Positions 1 to 9,369 of a stretch of 35,163 nucleotides of DNA are shown in pieces. The notes under the pieces were generated by a model, which searched no databases, was not told the DNA's origin, and worked only from the letters and a program-made list of their open reading frames with translations. The stretch is from Mycobacterium sp. UM_CSW. GTDB taxonomy: Bacteria > Actinomycetota > Actinomycetes > Mycobacteriales > Mycobacteriaceae. The DNA lies in the NCBI RefSeq assembly GCF_000455205.1, contig NZ_AUWQ01000083.1, positions 1 through 35,163 of the forward strand, written 5' to 3'. Every line of letters starts with the position of its first letter. Within the stretch, counting starts at the first letter, position 1. Position numbers and translations under genes: made by a program.

Positions 1-337
1 CCGCGCCGGTCCAGGTGGTCTTCACCGTGACGCTGGACCCCGGTCCGGCCGGTGCGACCGTCCAGTTGATCACCATGGACGAGTTCTCATCCTTCTCGAT
101 GACGGTGTGGCCGGCCACGTCGACGTCCACCTGCACGTCGCGCACTCGCGACTTGGTGGCCTGCAGCTTCCACTTGGCGACGGTGCCCGCACCCTGGCCG
201 CCCTGCAGCACCTGGTACTCGCTGTACTGCGGGGACAGGATTTTCGGACGCACCTTCTGGTAGTCCGCCACCGCGGCAAGGGTGGCCTCGGGCCCGACGT
301 TGATCAAGATCGTGCTGGCTGCGCTCACCTGGCCCAT
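1..337 (-). CDS. SRPBCC-family protein (Rv3718c-like), 3' end outside window
   Basis: The minus-strand frame is open from ATG at 337 to the window edge (112 codons, C-terminus missing). It begins MGQVSAASTILINVGPEA and continues with a stretch resembling YSEYQVLQGG, GTVAKWKLQATKSRVRDVQV and an IEKDENSSMVINWTV-like segment. This is the layout of the START/polyketide-cyclase (SRPBCC) helix-grip fold, which binds hydrophobic ligands; I recognise it as similar to M. tuberculosis Rv3718c. A strong ribosome site AGGAGGA lies about 10 nt upstream of the ATG. It is divergent from the FAD oxidoreductase gene. The ligand is unknown. The family call is from motif memory, so moderately sure; the start codon is well supported. 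Confidence 0.8.
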   Translation of the reverse strand, partial: MGQVSAASTILINVGPEATLAAVADYQKVRPKILSPQYSEYQVLQGGQGAGTVAKWKLQATKSRVRDVQVDVDVAGHTVIEKDENSSMVINWTVAPAGPGSSVTVKTTWTGA

Positions 338-398
338 CAGGCCCGACTCCTCCTGCTAATCGCGCCCGCGCTCTGGTGCACGGGCTGTTTTCGAAGAC

Positions 399-404
399 TA
401 GGGT
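399..404 (+). promoter_or_regulatory. -10 element for a leaderless transcript of the FAD oxidoreductase gene
   Basis: TAGGGT matches the mycobacterial TANNNT -10 consensus. It is followed by 7 nt and then an in-frame GTG at 412, so transcription would start at the start codon. On the other strand the same bases give TACCCT (405-400), which could serve the divergent SRPBCC gene with a leader of roughly 55 nt. Confidence 0.5.
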
Positions 405-411
405 ATATCTG

Positions 412-1806
412 GTGCCTGTCCCTGGATCTGCACTCTCGGCTCACGCAGCGGGCGTCGATCGGTTGATGGCGAGTTATCGATCCATCCCGACGACGTCCGC
501 CGTCCGGCTAGCCAAGCCCACCTCAAACCTGTTCCGCGCCCGCACCAAACGCGATTCACGCGGCCTGGACACCTCCGGTTTGACCGGCGTTCTCTCTGTC
601 GATTCCGAATCCCGCACCGCCGACGTCGCCGGCATGTGCACATACGAGGATCTGGTGGCCGCGACCCTGCCGTATGGCCTTTCGCCACTGGTGGTTCCGC
701 AATTGAAGACCATCACACTCGGCGGCGCGGTCAGCGGCCTGGGCATCGAGTCGGCGTCGTTTCGCAACGGCCTGCCGCACGAGTCGGTGCTCGAGATGGA
801 CATCCTCACCGGCGCCGGCGAGTTGCTCACCACGTCGCGCACCCAGCATCCCGACCTGTTCCGCGCCTTCCCCAATTCCTATGGGACGCTGGGCTATTCG
901 ACCAGAATTCGGATCGAGCTGGAACCCGTCGCGCCGTTCGTGGCGCTGCGCCACGTCCGATTCCGCTCGCTGCCCGAGCTGATCGCGGCGATGGAACGCA
1001 TCATCGACACCGGCGGACAGGGCGGCACGCCCGTGGACTACCTGGACGGCGTGGTTTTCAGCGCCGACGAAAGCTACCTGTGCGTGGGCCGGCGGACCGG
1101 CACCCCGGGCCCGGTCAGCGACTACACCGGGAAAGACATTTACTACCAATCGATTCGGCACGACTCGGTCGGGGTGGAAGCCACTAAGGACGATCGGCTG
1201 ACGATCCACGACTACCTGTGGCGCTGGGACACCGACTGGTTTTGGTGCTCACGAGCGTTCGGCGTGCAGGACCCGCGGGTGCGCCGCTGGTGGCCGCGGC
1301 GCTACCGGCGCAGCAGCGTCTACTCGAAACTCATCGCCCTGGACCAGCGTTTCGGCATCGCCGACCGGATCGAGAAGCGCCACGGGCGTCCGCCGCGCGA
1401 ACGCGTGGTGCAGGACGTCGAGGTGCCGGTCGAACGGACCTGCGCGTTCTTGGAGTGGTTCCTGGACAACGTGCCCATCACCCCGATCTGGTTGTGCCCC
1501 CTGCGACTGCGCGATCACGAGGGCTGGCCGCTGTATCCGATGCGGCCGGATCACACATACGTCAATATTGGGTTCTGGTCGTCGGTACCGGCGGCCGGGG
1601 GAAGCGCAACGGGGGTGACGAACCGTGCCATCGAGGCCAAGGTCAGCGAGCTCGACGGCCACAAGTCGCTGTACTCCGACTCGTTCTACACCCGCGAGGA
1701 GTTTGACGAACTCTATGGCGGGGAGACATACAAAACCGTGAAAAAGACCTACGACCCCGACTCGCGTCTTTTGGACCTGTACGCAAAGGCGGTGCAACGG
1801 CGATGA
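412..1806 (+). CDS. FAD-binding oxidoreductase (Rv3719-like)
   Basis: 464 residues. The N-terminal half is a PCMH/VAO-type FAD-binding domain: a TGVLSVD strand, then a glycine-rich run with TLGGAVSGLGIES, FRNGLPHESVLEMDIL and SYGTLGYSTRIRIEL, as in DHCR24-like flavoproteins. The gene overlaps the next one by 4 nt (ATGA), so it is translationally coupled to a cyclopropane-synthase-type methyltransferase. In actinobacteria such FAD oxidoreductase/SAM methyltransferase pairs make 10-methyl branched fatty acids (tuberculostearate type): the methyltransferase forms a 10-methylene acyl chain and the flavoprotein reduces it. That role here is inference from pairing. I chose GTG 412 because it lies 7 nt after a -10 element; an in-frame GTG at 376 and ATG at 466 are alternatives. 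Confidence 0.85.
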   Translation: MPVPGSALSAHAAGVDRLMASYRSIPTTSAVRLAKPTSNLFRARTKRDSRGLDTSGLTGVLSVDSESRTADVAGMCTYEDLVAATLPYGLSPLVVPQLKTITLGGAVSGLGIESASFRNGLPHESVLEMDILTGAGELLTTSRTQHPDLFRAFPNSYGTLGYSTRIRIELEPVAPFVALRHVRFRSLPELIAAMERIIDTGGQGGTPVDYLDGVVFSADESYLCVGRRTGTPGPVSDYTGKDIYYQSIRHDSVGVEATKDDRLTIHDYLWRWDTDWFWCSRAFGVQDPRVRRWWPRRYRRSSVYSKLIALDQRFGIADRIEKRHGRPPRERVVQDVEVPVERTCAFLEWFLDNVPITPIWLCPLRLRDHEGWPLYPMRPDHTYVNIGFWSSVPAAGGSATGVTNRAIEAKVSELDGHKSLYSDSFYTREEFDELYGGETYKTVKKTYDPDSRLLDLYAKAVQRR

Positions 1807-3113
1807 CGACAACCAAAGAGCCCCGCCACACCACTACGGGCAAGCTCAGCATGGCCGAGATCCTGGAGATCTTCGCCGCGACCGGGCGCCACCCACTGAA
1901 GTTCACCGCGTACGACGGCAGCACAGCCGGCAGCGAGGACGCCGAGCTGGGCCTGGACCTCTGTTCGCCTCGCGGCGCCACCTATCTGGCCACCGCCCCC
2001 GGCGAACTCGGCCTCGCCCGCGCCTACGTGTCGGGTGACCTGCAGACCTACGGCGTGCATCCCGGCGATCCGTATCCGCTGCTCAAGACGCTGACCGACC
2101 GGGTCGACTTCAAGCGGCCGTCGGCGCGGGTGCTCGCCAACGTCGTCCGGTCGATGGGCCTCGAGCACTTGCTGCCCGTCGCCCCACCGCCGGAGGAGGC
2201 GCCGCCGCGGTGGCGGCGTGTCGCCGCCGGTGTCATGCACAGCAAGACCCGCGACGCCGAGGCCATCCATCACCACTACGACGTCTCCAACACCTTCTAC
2301 GAATGGGTGCTCGGCCCGTCGATGACCTACACCTGCGCGGTCTACCCGAACGCCGACGCGACGCTGGAAGAGGCCCAGGACAACAAGTACCGGCTGATCT
2401 TCGAGAAGCTGCGGCTGCAGCCGGGCGACCGGCTGCTCGACGTCGGCTGCGGCTGGGGTGGCATGGTGCGCTATGCGGCGCGACGCGGCGTCCGCGCGAT
2501 CGGCGCCACCCTGTCGGCCGAGCAGGCGAAGTGGGCGCGGCGGGCGATCGAGGACGAGGGCCTGGCCGACCTCGCCGAGGTGCGCCACTCCGACTACCGC
2601 GACGTCGCCGAGGCGGGATTCGACGCCGTGTCCTCCATCGGCCTGACCGAGCACATCGGCGTCAAGAACTACCCCGCCTACTTCGGCTTCCTGAAGTCCA
2701 AGTTGCGCACCGGCGGGCTGCTGCTCAATCACTGCATCACCCGGCACGACAACAAGTCGACCTCGTTCGCCGGCGGGTTCACCGACCGCTACGTGTTCCC
2801 GGACGGCGAGCTGACCGGCTCGGGCCGCATCGTCACCGAGATCCAGGACGCCGGTTTCGAGGTGTTGCACGAGGAGAACTTCCGGCATCACTACGCGATG
2901 ACGCTGCGCGACTGGTGCCGCAACCTCGTCGAACACTGGGACGAGGGAGTCGCCGAGGTCGGGTTGGCGACCGCCAAGGTGTGGGGCTTGTACATGGCGG
3001 CCTCACGTGTTGCCTTCGAGCAGAACAACCTTCAGCTGCATCACGTGCTGGCGGCCAACGTCGACGCCCGCGGCGACGACGACCTGCCGCTGCGGCCGTG
3101 GTGGACGCCTTAG
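1803..3113 (+). CDS. Cyclopropane-fatty-acid-synthase-family SAM methyltransferase (Rv3720-like)
   Basis: 436 residues, normal for the CFA family. The SAM-binding motif LLDVGCGWGG is at residues 211-220. Upstream is the family signature HHHYDVSNTFYEWVLGPSMT (156-174). Residues matching the bicarbonate/active site of CFA synthases are present: C178 in YTCAVY, E283 in LTEHIG and H310 in LLNHC. It should methylate the double bond of a phospholipid-bound unsaturated acyl chain, giving a cyclopropane, methyl or methylene product. The ATG overlaps the stop codon of the upstream flavoprotein, favouring a 10-methyl/10-methylene product rather than a cyclopropane, though sequence alone cannot settle this. 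It converges on dnaX across 85 bp containing a hairpin-rich repeat. Confidence 0.88.
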   Translation: MTTTKEPRHTTTGKLSMAEILEIFAATGRHPLKFTAYDGSTAGSEDAELGLDLCSPRGATYLATAPGELGLARAYVSGDLQTYGVHPGDPYPLLKTLTDRVDFKRPSARVLANVVRSMGLEHLLPVAPPPEEAPPRWRRVAAGVMHSKTRDAEAIHHHYDVSNTFYEWVLGPSMTYTCAVYPNADATLEEAQDNKYRLIFEKLRLQPGDRLLDVGCGWGGMVRYAARRGVRAIGATLSAEQAKWARRAIEDEGLADLAEVRHSDYRDVAEAGFDAVSSIGLTEHIGVKNYPAYFGFLKSKLRTGGLLLNHCITRHDNKSTSFAGGFTDRYVFPDGELTGSGRIVTEIQDAGFEVLHEENFRHHYAMTLRDWCRNLVEHWDEGVAEVGLATAKVWGLYMAASRVAFEQNNLQLHHVLAANVDARGDDDLPLRPWWTP

Positions 3114-3131
3114 CTCCGGCCTAGTCCGATG

Positions 3132-3199
3132 GTGGCGACCCGTTGCGCCCGGTCCCCCGCAAGCGGGAGGTGCCCCCAACGCGCGCTTACGATCGCCAC
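3132..3199. repeat. Imperfect inverted repeat with nested hairpin between converging genes
   Basis: Outer arms 3132-3148 and 3183-3199 pair at about 12 of 17 positions, with both ends matching (GTGGCGA and GCGC). Inside is a tight hairpin CCCGC-AA-GCGGG (3156-3167) followed by AGGTGCCCCC, a string I associate with many mycobacterial intergenic regions. The element fills the gap between the methyltransferase and dnaX and touches the dnaX stop codon. It may act as a bidirectional terminator without a U-tract. Confidence 0.5.
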
Positions 3200-4995
3200 T
3201 AGCCGCCGTCTATGCGGCGCGCGCCCAGCTCGTTCTGCAGCAGCTCGAGTGCGACCTCTTCCGGATCGCGCCGTGGGCCCGCCTCGGTGCGACCGGCCTC
3301 GGCAAGCATGTGTTCCTCTTCGTCTCGCTGAGACGAAGCCGCGTCGGCGGGCTCTTCCGGCGGCGCTTCCCGCAGGACCGGCGGTGGGGCGGTCGGCGCG
3401 GGCGCCGGGTCACCGACCTCGCAGCGCACCCGCCAGCTCACCCCCAGCGCGTCCTTGAGCGCCTCGGCGATGACGTCGGCGTTGCGCTGTTCGGACAGCC
3501 GCTTGGCCAGCGGCGCCGACGCGTGGGTCAACACTAACGTGTCGCCCTCCACCGCGCGGACCGTTGCGCCCGCCAGCATCACCTCCGTGGTGCGGGAACG
3601 CTGACGCACCTTGTCACGCACCGTCGGCCACATGGTCCGCACCGCCGACGCGTTGAGTTCGCCTGGGGCGGAGGCGGATTCGGGTTCGGGCGCGGGCGCG
3701 GGCGCGGGTACAGGTGCCGGTGCCGGAGCCGGTTCGGGGGCCGGCTCGGGCGTGGGCTCAGGTTTCGGCTGTGGCCGGGAAACGGTCACCCGCCGCGGCG
3801 GTGGGCTGGGCTCAGCGGCGGCCTCCGACGCCGGGATCGAGACGCCCAGCCGGGTCTCGATCCGCTCGATGCGTTGCAGCAGCGCCGACTCGGCGTCGCT
3901 GGCCGAGGGCAGCAGCAGCCGCGCGCAGATCACTTCGAGCAAGAGGCGCGGCGCCGTCGCACCACGCATCTCGCCCAGCCCGGCCTGCACGACCTCGGCG
4001 TAGCGGGTCAGCGTCGCCGGGCCGATGCGCGCCGCCTGCTCGCGCATCCGGTCCAGCACGTCCTCGGGCGCATCCACCACGCCGCGGCTCACGGCATCCG
4101 GAACCGCTTGCAGCACAATGAGATCGCGGAAGCGCTCCAACAGGTCGGTGGCGAAACGCCGCGGGTCGTGCCCGGCGTCGATCACCGACTCGACCGCGCC
4201 GAACAACGCGGCGGCATCCGCGGCGGCCAGCGCGTCGACGGCGTCGTCGATCAGTCCGACGTCGGTGGCGCCCAGCAGGCCCAGCGCTCGCTGATACGTC
4301 ACGTGATTGCCCTCGGCCCCGGCCAGCAACTGATCGAGCACCGAAAGCGTGTCACGCGGCGAGCCACCGCCGGCGCGGATCACCAGCGGATACACCGCGT
4401 CGTCGACGACGACGCCCTCCTGCTCGCAGATCCGCCCGACCAGCGCCCGCATGGTCTTCGGCGGCAGCAGCCGGAACGGGTAGTGGTGGGTGCGCGACCG
4501 GATCGTCGGCAGCACCTTCTCCGGCTCGGTGGTGGCGAAGATGAAGATGAGGTGCTCGGGCGGCTCCTCGACGATCTTGAGCAGCGCGTTGAACCCGGCG
4601 GTGGTCACCATGTGCGCCTCGTCGACGATGAACACCCGGTAGCGCGACTGTGCCGGTGCATAGAACGCGCGGTCGCGCAGCTCGCGCGTGTCGTCCACGC
4701 CGCCGTGGCTGGCGGCGTCGAGCTCCACCACGTCGATGCTGCCCGGCGCGTTGGGCGCCAGCGCGACGCAGGATTCGCAAACCCCGCACGGGTTGGCCGT
4801 CGGGCCCTGCGCACAGTTCAACGACCGGGCCAGGATGCGCGCCGACGATGTCTTTCCGCAGCCGCGCGGCCCGGAAAACAAGTACGCGTGGTTGATTCGG
4901 CCGGCCTCCAGGGCGATGGACAGCGGCTCGGTGACGTGCTCCTGCCCTACTACTTCGGCGAAGGTTGCCGGTCGGTATTTGCGGTAGAGGGCCAC
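3199..4995 (-). CDS. dnaX: DNA polymerase III subunits gamma/tau
   Basis: 598 residues. It is the clamp-loader ATPase that loads the beta clamp at the replication fork. The AAA+ core carries Walker A GPRGCGKT (42-49), four zinc-binding cysteines (61, 70, 73, 76), Walker B in VFIVDEAHMV (121-130) and a TTEPEKV segment. A linker very rich in Pro-Ala-Glu (about 390-440) separates the clamp-loader part from a C-terminal domain, as in full-length tau. I see no A- or U-rich slippery site, so gamma made by frameshifting is not evident. Start is GTG, giving the conserved MALYRKYRPATF N-terminus. The intergenic space upstream to the aminotransferase gene holds an inverted repeat. Confidence 0.97.
   Translation of the reverse strand: MALYRKYRPATFAEVVGQEHVTEPLSIALEAGRINHAYLFSGPRGCGKTSSARILARSLNCAQGPTANPCGVCESCVALAPNAPGSIDVVELDAASHGGVDDTRELRDRAFYAPAQSRYRVFIVDEAHMVTTAGFNALLKIVEEPPEHLIFIFATTEPEKVLPTIRSRTHHYPFRLLPPKTMRALVGRICEQEGVVVDDAVYPLVIRAGGGSPRDTLSVLDQLLAGAEGNHVTYQRALGLLGATDVGLIDDAVDALAAADAAALFGAVESVIDAGHDPRRFATDLLERFRDLIVLQAVPDAVSRGVVDAPEDVLDRMREQAARIGPATLTRYAEVVQAGLGEMRGATAPRLLLEVICARLLLPSASDAESALLQRIERIETRLGVSIPASEAAAEPSPPPRRVTVSRPQPKPEPTPEPAPEPAPAPAPVPAPAPAPEPESASAPGELNASAVRTMWPTVRDKVRQRSRTTEVMLAGATVRAVEGDTLVLTHASAPLAKRLSEQRNADVIAEALKDALGVSWRVRCEVGDPAPAPTAPPPVLREAPPEEPADAASSQRDEEEHMLAEAGRTEAGPRRDPEEVALELLQNELGARRIDGG
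3680..3760. repeat. Low-complexity GGGCGC/GGTGCC tract inside dnaX
   Basis: Short GC-rich hexamer-like units encode the Pro-Ala-Glu linker of tau on the minus strand. Such a tract is prone to length change between strains. Confidence 0.6.
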
Positions 4996-5037
4996 GGTCA
5001 GCAGGCTACCGTCGCGGGCTGACTGAAGCCCGAGCGG

Positions 5038-6562
<1,525 letters not shown>

Positions 6563-6617
6563 GGCGAGTCTAATACCCAAGCCCACAACAACCGGCAGCG
6601 ACCGCGCGCCCCTCGGT

Positions 6618-6623
6618 TACCAT
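6618..6623 (+). promoter_or_regulatory. -10 element of tRNA-Ser
   Basis: TACCAT lies 7 nt before the first base of the mature tRNA, so the transcript could begin at or next to the tRNA 5' end. No clear -35 element is seen. Confidence 0.4.
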
Positions 6624-6630
6624 GGCCCAC

Positions 6631-6719
6631 GGAGGATTCGCCTAGTGGCCTATGGCGCTCGCCTGGAACGCGGGTTGGGTTAACAGCCCTCGCGGGTTCA
6701 AATCCCGCATCCTCCGCCA
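6631..6719 (+). tRNA. tRNA-Ser (anticodon GGA)
   Basis: Acceptor stem GGAGGAT pairs with ATCCTCC, followed by discriminator G and an encoded CCA (6717-6719). The D stem is GCC/GGC. The anticodon stem CTCGC/GCGGG closes loop CTGGAAC, giving anticodon GGA (reads UCC/UCU). A long variable arm, as expected for a class II serine tRNA, precedes the T arm GCGGG-TTCAAAT-CCCGC. Confidence 0.97.
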
Positions 6720-6761
6720 CCGGTCGTCCTCGGTTTGAGGCGCGACCACGCACGGGGTTGT

Positions 6762-6790
6762 TTGGAATCGCTCTGAACGGCCTTTAGGCT
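6762..6790 (+). promoter_or_regulatory. Sigma-A-type promoter of lucA
   Basis: TTGGAA (6762-6767) and TAGGCT (6785-6790) are separated by 17 nt, a good housekeeping-type arrangement. Predicted transcription start is near 6797, leaving a leader of about 40 nt. Confidence 0.5.
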
Positions 6791-6835
6791 GGCGTACCGG
6801 GCCGACGTGGCCCCGGTACCAGCATGAGGAGGCGT

Positions 6836-7618
6836 ATGGGGCGCAAGGTCGCCATACCGTGGCACGCGTCGTTTTCGATCGCTGCCGGCGTCCTCTACTT
6901 CTTTTTCGTGCTGCCCCGCTGGCCTGAGTTGATGGGCGACACCACGCATTCGTTGGGGACGACGCTTCGGATCGTGACGGGTGCCCTGGTGGCCCTGGCC
7001 GCCCTTCCGGTGGTGTTCACCCAGTTGCGGACCCGAAAGCCGGAATTGGGGACGCCCCAGCTCGCCCTGTCCATCCGGCTCTGGTCGATCGTGGCCCACG
7101 TGCTTTCCGGCGTGCTCATCATCGGCACGGCGATCAGCGAGATCTGGCTCAGCCTGGACCACGCCGGGCGGTGGTTGTTCGCCGTCTACGGCGCCGCCGC
7201 CGCGATCGGCGTGATCGGCATCTTCGCGTTCTACCTGTCATTTATCGCCGAATTGCCGCCGCCACCGCCGAAACCGATCAAGCCGAAGAAGGCCAAGCAG
7301 CCCAAGAAGCGGGGCCTTCGCCGCCAGAAGGCGGACGAAGCCGAAGAAACCGAAGCCGAAGACACCGAGGCCGAACTCACCGAAGAGGCCGACGAGACCG
7401 CAGAGACCGAAGAAACGGAAGAATCCGAAGAAACGGAAAAGGCCGAAGAGCCCGTCGAGGCCAGCGCCGAGGCCGAGACGGAAGCCGAACCGGCCGCCGA
7501 GGAAGCCGAAGCCGCCGACGAGCCGCGGGGCGGATTGCAGAACCGCCGGCCTACCGGCAAGGGCTCACACCGGATGCGCCGCAGGCGCACTCGCGGCGGC
7601 GTCGCGCTCGACGAATAA
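6836..7618 (+). CDS. lucA: LucA-like membrane protein, lipid uptake coordinator (Rv3723)
   Basis: About 260 residues. Four hydrophobic segments fill the N-terminal 145 residues (around SFSIAAGVLYFFFVLP, LRIVTGALVALAALPVVF, LWSIVAHVLSGVLIIGTAI and LFAVYGAAAAIGVIGIFAFY). Then comes a Pro-Lys stretch, an extremely Glu/Ala/Thr-rich acidic tail and a basic end containing GSHRMRRRRTRGG. In M. tuberculosis LucA (Rv3723) stabilises and coordinates the Mce1 and Mce4 importers of fatty acids and cholesterol. The GGLQNRRPTGKGSHR ending matches what I recall of Rv3723. ATG 6836 (MGRKVA) is preferred, though AGGAGG is only 3 nt before it; an in-frame ATG at 6824 is the alternative. It converges on the crotonase gene with a 1-nt gap. 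Confidence 0.85.
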   Translation: MGRKVAIPWHASFSIAAGVLYFFFVLPRWPELMGDTTHSLGTTLRIVTGALVALAALPVVFTQLRTRKPELGTPQLALSIRLWSIVAHVLSGVLIIGTAISEIWLSLDHAGRWLFAVYGAAAAIGVIGIFAFYLSFIAELPPPPPKPIKPKKAKQPKKRGLRRQKADEAEETEAEDTEAELTEEADETAETEETEESEETEKAEEPVEASAEAETEAEPAAEEAEAADEPRGGLQNRRPTGKGSHRMRRRRTRGGVALDE

Positions 7619-7619
7619 C

Positions 7620-8360
7620 TCAGCGGCGCCGCAGGCTCTCGACGTAGGCGGCGATGCGCCGCTGCGTCTCGTCCGAGCCCCAGAGCTGCCGCACCTCGCT
7701 GTCGACAAGCGCACCCTCGCGCATCCGGGTCAGGGTGGGGGCCCGTAGCTGCGCTTTCGTGTGCCGGTAGGCGTCGGTTGGGATGCCGCCCAGGTCGGAG
7801 GCCTCCGCCACCGCCGCCCCGAGCAGATCGTCGGCGACGACGCGGTGAGCGAGCCGGTTGGCGACGGCGTCCTCGCCTCGGTAGACACCGCCGCCGAGCA
7901 CCACCTCTTCCGCGCGGTCCCCGCACGCGTACCGCATCACCTCGAGCGCGGCGACCGGAAACGCCACTCCGACCCGGACCTCGGTCGCCCCGATCTGTGC
8001 TTGTGGGCTGATCAGCCGGCGGTCGCAGGCACAGGCCAGCACGCACCCGCCGGCAATGGCGGCTCCGTTCACCGCGGCCACCGTCGGGCCCGGATAGCAG
8101 AACAGCGCCTCGAACGCCTCGGACAGCGCCGGGATCAGCCGGTCGGTGTAGGCCGAACCGCCGTCCACCACGCGGTTGAGGTCGACCCCGGCGCTGAACG
8201 CGCGACCGGCGCCGGTGACGACGAGCGCGGGGGCGCCCGAGTGCTGCAGCTCGCCCAGGGCGTCGGTCAGCTCCCTGAGCAGCTCGACGTCGAGGGCGTT
8301 GACGCGCCCGGAGGAAATCGTCAGGACCCGGACCGCGCCGGCGGCTTCGATCTCGATCAC
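7620..8360 (-). CDS. Enoyl-CoA hydratase/isomerase family protein
   Basis: 246 residues, the usual crotonase length. Oxyanion-hole segments are AFSAGVDL and NGAAIAGGCVLACACD. Both positions used as catalytic glutamates in true hydratases look occupied (E in IGATEVRVG and E in RAEEVVLGG), so hydration of an enoyl-CoA is plausible; the substrate is unknown. Start is GTG 8360, which overlaps the TGA of the upstream gene (GTGA), indicating translational coupling to the DGYHR-motif protein. I cannot assign it to a particular M. tuberculosis EchA number. Confidence 0.85.
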   Translation of the reverse strand: MIEIEAAGAVRVLTISSGRVNALDVELLRELTDALGELQHSGAPALVVTGAGRAFSAGVDLNRVVDGGSAYTDRLIPALSEAFEALFCYPGPTVAAVNGAAIAGGCVLACACDRRLISPQAQIGATEVRVGVAFPVAALEVMRYACGDRAEEVVLGGGVYRGEDAVANRLAHRVVADDLLGAAVAEASDLGGIPTDAYRHTKAQLRAPTLTRMREGALVDSEVRQLWGSDETQRRIAAYVESLRRR

Positions 8361-8731
8361 GATGACACGATGACGACGGGGATGTCGGTGTTCTCGTCGG
8401 TGTGATAGCTCGCGCACACCCGGTGGTAGCCGTCGGCGATCTGCAGCGGGACACCCGCCGTGAAGTCGCCGCGCACCAGCAGAATCGGTGACAACGCCTG
8501 CCCCTTCTTGATCTTGGACAGATCCGCGGCGACGTGCGGATTGTCGTCGGGAAGCAGCCTCAGTTGCGCCGCCCGCAGGATGTCCTTGGCCTTCTTGTGG
8601 CTGACGACTCCGGACTTCAGCTTTTCGGCCAACTCGTTGGCGGTGCCGGGCTCGGCGAGCAAGGCGAGGTAGTCGGCCGCCGCCGGGAAGTCATGCGCCT
8701 CAGGCTGTTCCAGCCATTTCACGCTCGCCAT
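8357..8731 (-). CDS. Hypothetical protein with DGYHR motif (possibly ParB/sulfiredoxin-like)
   Basis: 124 residues, soluble, no signal peptide. The N-terminal half is helical (FPAAADYLALLAEPGTANELAEKL). The C-terminal half has LSPILLVRGDF and VPLQIADGYHRVCASYHTDENTDIPVVIV, an arrangement of strand, DGYHR and strand that recalls ParB N-terminal/Srx-type domains, where a similar motif binds nucleotide. This resemblance is weak and by eye. ATG 8731 is preceded by a purine-rich AAGGGAGA. It is first in a two-gene unit with the crotonase, which overlaps its stop codon. Confidence 0.7.
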   Translation of the reverse strand: MASVKWLEQPEAHDFPAAADYLALLAEPGTANELAEKLKSGVVSHKKAKDILRAAQLRLLPDDNPHVAADLSKIKKGQALSPILLVRGDFTAGVPLQIADGYHRVCASYHTDENTDIPVVIVSS

Positions 8732-8869
8732 TGCGCGTCTCCCTTCGTGGGGCCGTGTCGAGGCAGCCTACCGGGTGACCGTCGAAATTGGGATCGGTAG
8801 CGACGCGGCCGGTCTGTACTTGCGCCCATGACGACGCCACTGGGGCGGCGCATGAAGGAAGGAACTGCA

Positions 8870-9358
8870 GTGAAACGTCTTCTCGTGGGAGCGATTGGAA
8901 CCCTCGGCGTCGCCTCTGCGCTGGTGGGTTGCTCGAGCGGGGGCCACTCAGCCAGCCCGGCGTCGAGCACGGCGCCCAGTGCCTCCACCGGCACCGGCAC
9001 CAACGCGCAGGTCAAGGTCGGCGGCACCGACCTGCCCGGCCTGAACCCGTCCGCGGTGACCTGCGTCAGGACCGGCGGCAAGATCGACATCGGCAGCGGC
9101 ACCACCAGTGGGCCCCAGCAGGCGCTGGCCGTGGTGATGACCGACGCGAACCCCCCGGCGGTCGAGTCGCTCGCGCTCTTCGTCGACGGCAACGCCCTGT
9201 CGGTCAGCAACGGCATGGGTGCGAAGGTCGGCTCGGCCAACGTGTCGGTGGACGGCAAGACGTACACCATCACGGGACAGGCTCAGGGCGCCGACATGAA
9301 GAACCCGATGGCCGGGATGATCACCAAGGACTTCAGCATCAAGGTGACCTGCGGTTGA
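8870..9358 (+). CDS. 19-kDa-antigen (LpqH)-family lipoprotein
   Basis: 162 residues. A signal peptide (VKRLLVGAIGTLGVASA) ends in lipobox LVGC, so the protein should be acylated on that cysteine and anchored at the outer face of the plasma membrane. A Ser/Thr/Ala/Gly-rich linker follows, typically O-glycosylated in this family. The C-terminal domain has AVTCVRTGGKIDI, VVMTDANPPAVESL, YTITGQAQG, NPMAGMITKDFSIKVTCG, matching the LpqH/19-kDa family with its two conserved cysteines. LpqH is a TLR2 agonist in M. tuberculosis; this is a family member, not necessarily its orthologue. GTG 8870 has AAGGAAGGA 7 nt upstream. A strong terminator follows. Confidence 0.88.
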   Translation: MKRLLVGAIGTLGVASALVGCSSGGHSASPASSTAPSASTGTGTNAQVKVGGTDLPGLNPSAVTCVRTGGKIDIGSGTTSGPQQALAVVMTDANPPAVESLALFVDGNALSVSNGMGAKVGSANVSVDGKTYTITGQAQGADMKNPMAGMITKDFSIKVTCG

Positions 9359-9369
9359 TCGATCGAACG

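Noticed and set aside
3199-4995. Programmed frameshift for dnaX gamma product
   Set aside because: No A- or T-run slippery heptamer or nearby stop in the -1 frame that I could identify.
7619-7619. Terminator between lucA and the crotonase gene
   Set aside because: The stops are 1 nt apart and no hairpin with U-tract is visible.
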